Part shown: positions 5,244 to 6,288 of the stretch, in pieces
How positions within the stretch are numbered: the first letter of the stretch is position 1
Layout: every line of letters starts with the position of its first letter
Origin: VRUE01 sp035266685
Lineage (GTDB): Bacteria > Actinomycetota > Thermoleophilia > Solirubrobacterales > 70-9
Direction: 5' to 3'
Assembly (NCBI GenBank): GCA_035266685.1
Contig: DATFMX010000120.1
Location: 1 to 6,288 of the forward strand
DNA length: 6,288 nt
Notes under the pieces: model-generated
Told to the model about the DNA's origin: nothing
Database searches by the model: none
What the model saw: the letters and a program-made list of their open reading frames with translations, nothing else
Made by a program: the position numbers and the translations under genes

Positions 5244-6288
5244 TCAGACAATCGTACTGAGGTCGCCGCCGGCGTCGGCGATCGTCGCCCGGGCGGCCGA
5301 GACGTCGACGCGCTCGGCGAGCAGGCGGCGGGCCTCGGCGAGGTCTTCGGAGCGGCCGACGCTGAGCGCGCCGGCCACCCGGCCGTCCTTCAGGTACCAG
5401 ACGGAAAACTCGCCGGCGTCGCGGTCGCCGCGCCAGATCTCCTCGTCCCAGTCCCGCGCCGGGCCGACGTACTCGAGGCTCGCCCAGTCGGCGAGGTCGC
5501 TGAAAAAGTAGGGGACGACGTCATAGTCGCGGTCCTCGCCGAGCATGTTGCGCGCCGCGTGCATCCCCTGCTGCATCGCCACATCCCAGTGCTCGACCCG
5601 GATCCGGCGGGCGTGTACGACGCTGTCGTAGGAGCAGCAGTCACCGGCCGCGTAGATGCCCTCGGCCGAGGTCGCGAGCTTCGAGTCGCAGACGATCCCG
5701 TCCTCGACCTCGAGCCCGGCGCGCTGGGCGAGCATCGCGTCGGGGCGCACACCGGCGCCGACGACGACCGCGTCGCACTCGATCGAGCGACCGCTCTTCG
5801 TCAGCACCGCCTTCACCCGGCCGTCGCCCTCGAACGCCTCGAGCTCCTCGCCGCCGAGCACCTCCACCCCGTGCTCTTCGAGCCGCGCCTGGAACCAGCG
5901 CCCGGCGTCCTCGCCGAAGGTCCGCGAGAGCGCCACATCCTCGATCATCGCCATCGTGCATTTCACGCCCTTCGCGGTCAGCGAGGCGGCGACCTCGCCG
6001 GCGATGTAGCTGCCGCCGATCAGGACGACATGCTCCGCCGCCTCGGCGTCGGCGCGGATCGCCTCCGAGTTGCCGAAGGCGCGCAGGTAGTGGATGCCCT
6101 CGTTCTCGGCCCCCTCGACCCGCAGGATGTTGACCATCGCCCCGGTGGCGAGCAGCGCCTTGTCGAAGCAGACCTCCTCCCCGCCCTGCAGCTTCGCCGT
6201 CCGCGCCGCCGGGTCGAGCGCCATCGCGTTGGTCCCGGTCAGCAGCTCGATCCCGTTCTCCTCGTACCAATCGGGCGGGTAGACGTAG
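5244..6288 (-). CDS. FAD-dependent ferredoxin-reductase-like oxidoreductase (N-terminus outside window)
   Basis: The frame is open to the right edge and ends at TGA (5246-5244), giving about 347 residues. The ATG at 6224 is internal: the codons before it (VYPPDWYEENGIELLTGTNA) match the family's conserved stretch after the missing N-terminal FAD motif. Visible features in order are the ALLATGA turn (about 6141-6161), an NAD(P)-binding Rossmann motif reading GGSYIAGE (5994-6017), the second FAD motif YAAGDC (5637-5654), and a C-terminal reductase domain with VEHWDVAMQQG and PYFFSDLADW. This is the architecture of reductases that pass electrons from NAD(P)H via FAD to a ferredoxin or a related iron-sulfur protein, serving P450s or Rieske oxygenases. 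The partner is not in the window, so the substrate is unknown. The usual GxGxxG of the NAD(P) domain is altered, with Ser and Ala at the second and third glycine positions. The protein should be cytoplasmic. It is 57 bp upstream of the tRNA gene. Confidence 0.88.
   Translation of the reverse strand, partial: YVYPPDWYEENGIELLTGTNAMALDPAARTAKLQGGEEVCFDKALLATGAMVNILRVEGAENEGIHYLRAFGNSEAIRADAEAAEHVVLIGGSYIAGEVAASLTAKGVKCTMAMIEDVALSRTFGEDAGRWFQARLEEHGVEVLGGEELEAFEGDGRVKAVLTKSGRSIECDAVVVGAGVRPDAMLAQRAGLEVEDGIVCDSKLATSAEGIYAAGDCCSYDSVVHARRIRVEHWDVAMQQGMHAARNMLGEDRDYDVVPYFFSDLADWASLEYVGPARDWDEEIWRGDRDAGEFSVWYLKDGRVAGALSVGRSEDLAEARRLLAERVDVSAARATIADAGGDLSTIV

Noticed and set aside
5186..5244. 7-bp inverted repeat AACGGTA / TACCGTT at the two ends of the reductase-tRNA gap
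   Set aside because: Short, 45 nt apart and overlapping the first tRNA base; easily chance, and no mechanism is suggested by the context.

Overview
The window is a high-GC stretch of bacterial chromosome. Base composition, strong G/C preference at codon third positions, probable leaderless starts, a lipobox protein of actinobacterial style and the protein flavours together suggest an actinomycete, perhaps the Solirubrobacterales/Thermoleophilia group. That placement is inference from style, not from a marker gene.

Layout: (1) The 3' part of a plus-strand gene for a membrane-anchored or secreted protein of unknown function (1-600). (2) A 148-bp gap (601-748) holding a GC-rich hairpin and a strikingly AT-rich dyad (718-748). 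The dyad looks like a repressor operator lying over the promoter of the next gene. (3) A two-gene operon (749-2554 and 2551-4344, 4-bp overlap) encoding both halves of a heterodimeric type IV ABC exporter. The first half carries the degenerate ATP-site residues (Asp for the catalytic Glu, altered Q-loop). The second carries the catalytic Glu and an LSAGQ signature. (4) Convergent to it and overlapping by 4 bp, a minus-strand lipoprotein gene (4341-5057) with a long acidic and then Gly-rich tail. (5) On the minus strand, a tRNA-Gln(CUG) gene (5115-5186), followed by a hairpin that may end its transcript just before the lipoprotein gene. (6) A minus-strand FAD/NAD(P)-dependent ferredoxin-reductase-like oxidoreductase (5244-6288) whose N-terminal FAD domain lies beyond the right edge.

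The two exporter subunits clearly work together. Nothing in the sequence ties the lipoprotein, tRNA and reductase to them functionally.

The most unusual signal is a perfect 17-bp inverted repeat with a 12-nt loop (1783-1828) inside the first exporter gene. It sits in frame in the nucleotide-binding domain, directly after the A-loop tyrosine, and adds a segment of about 11-16 residues rich in codons that are rare in the rest of the gene. It looks like a short palindromic element inserted into a coding sequence, comparable in principle to the in-frame palindromic elements of Rickettsia. The second most interesting signal is the AT-rich operator with three TTACTTT-type half-sites in two overlapping registers.
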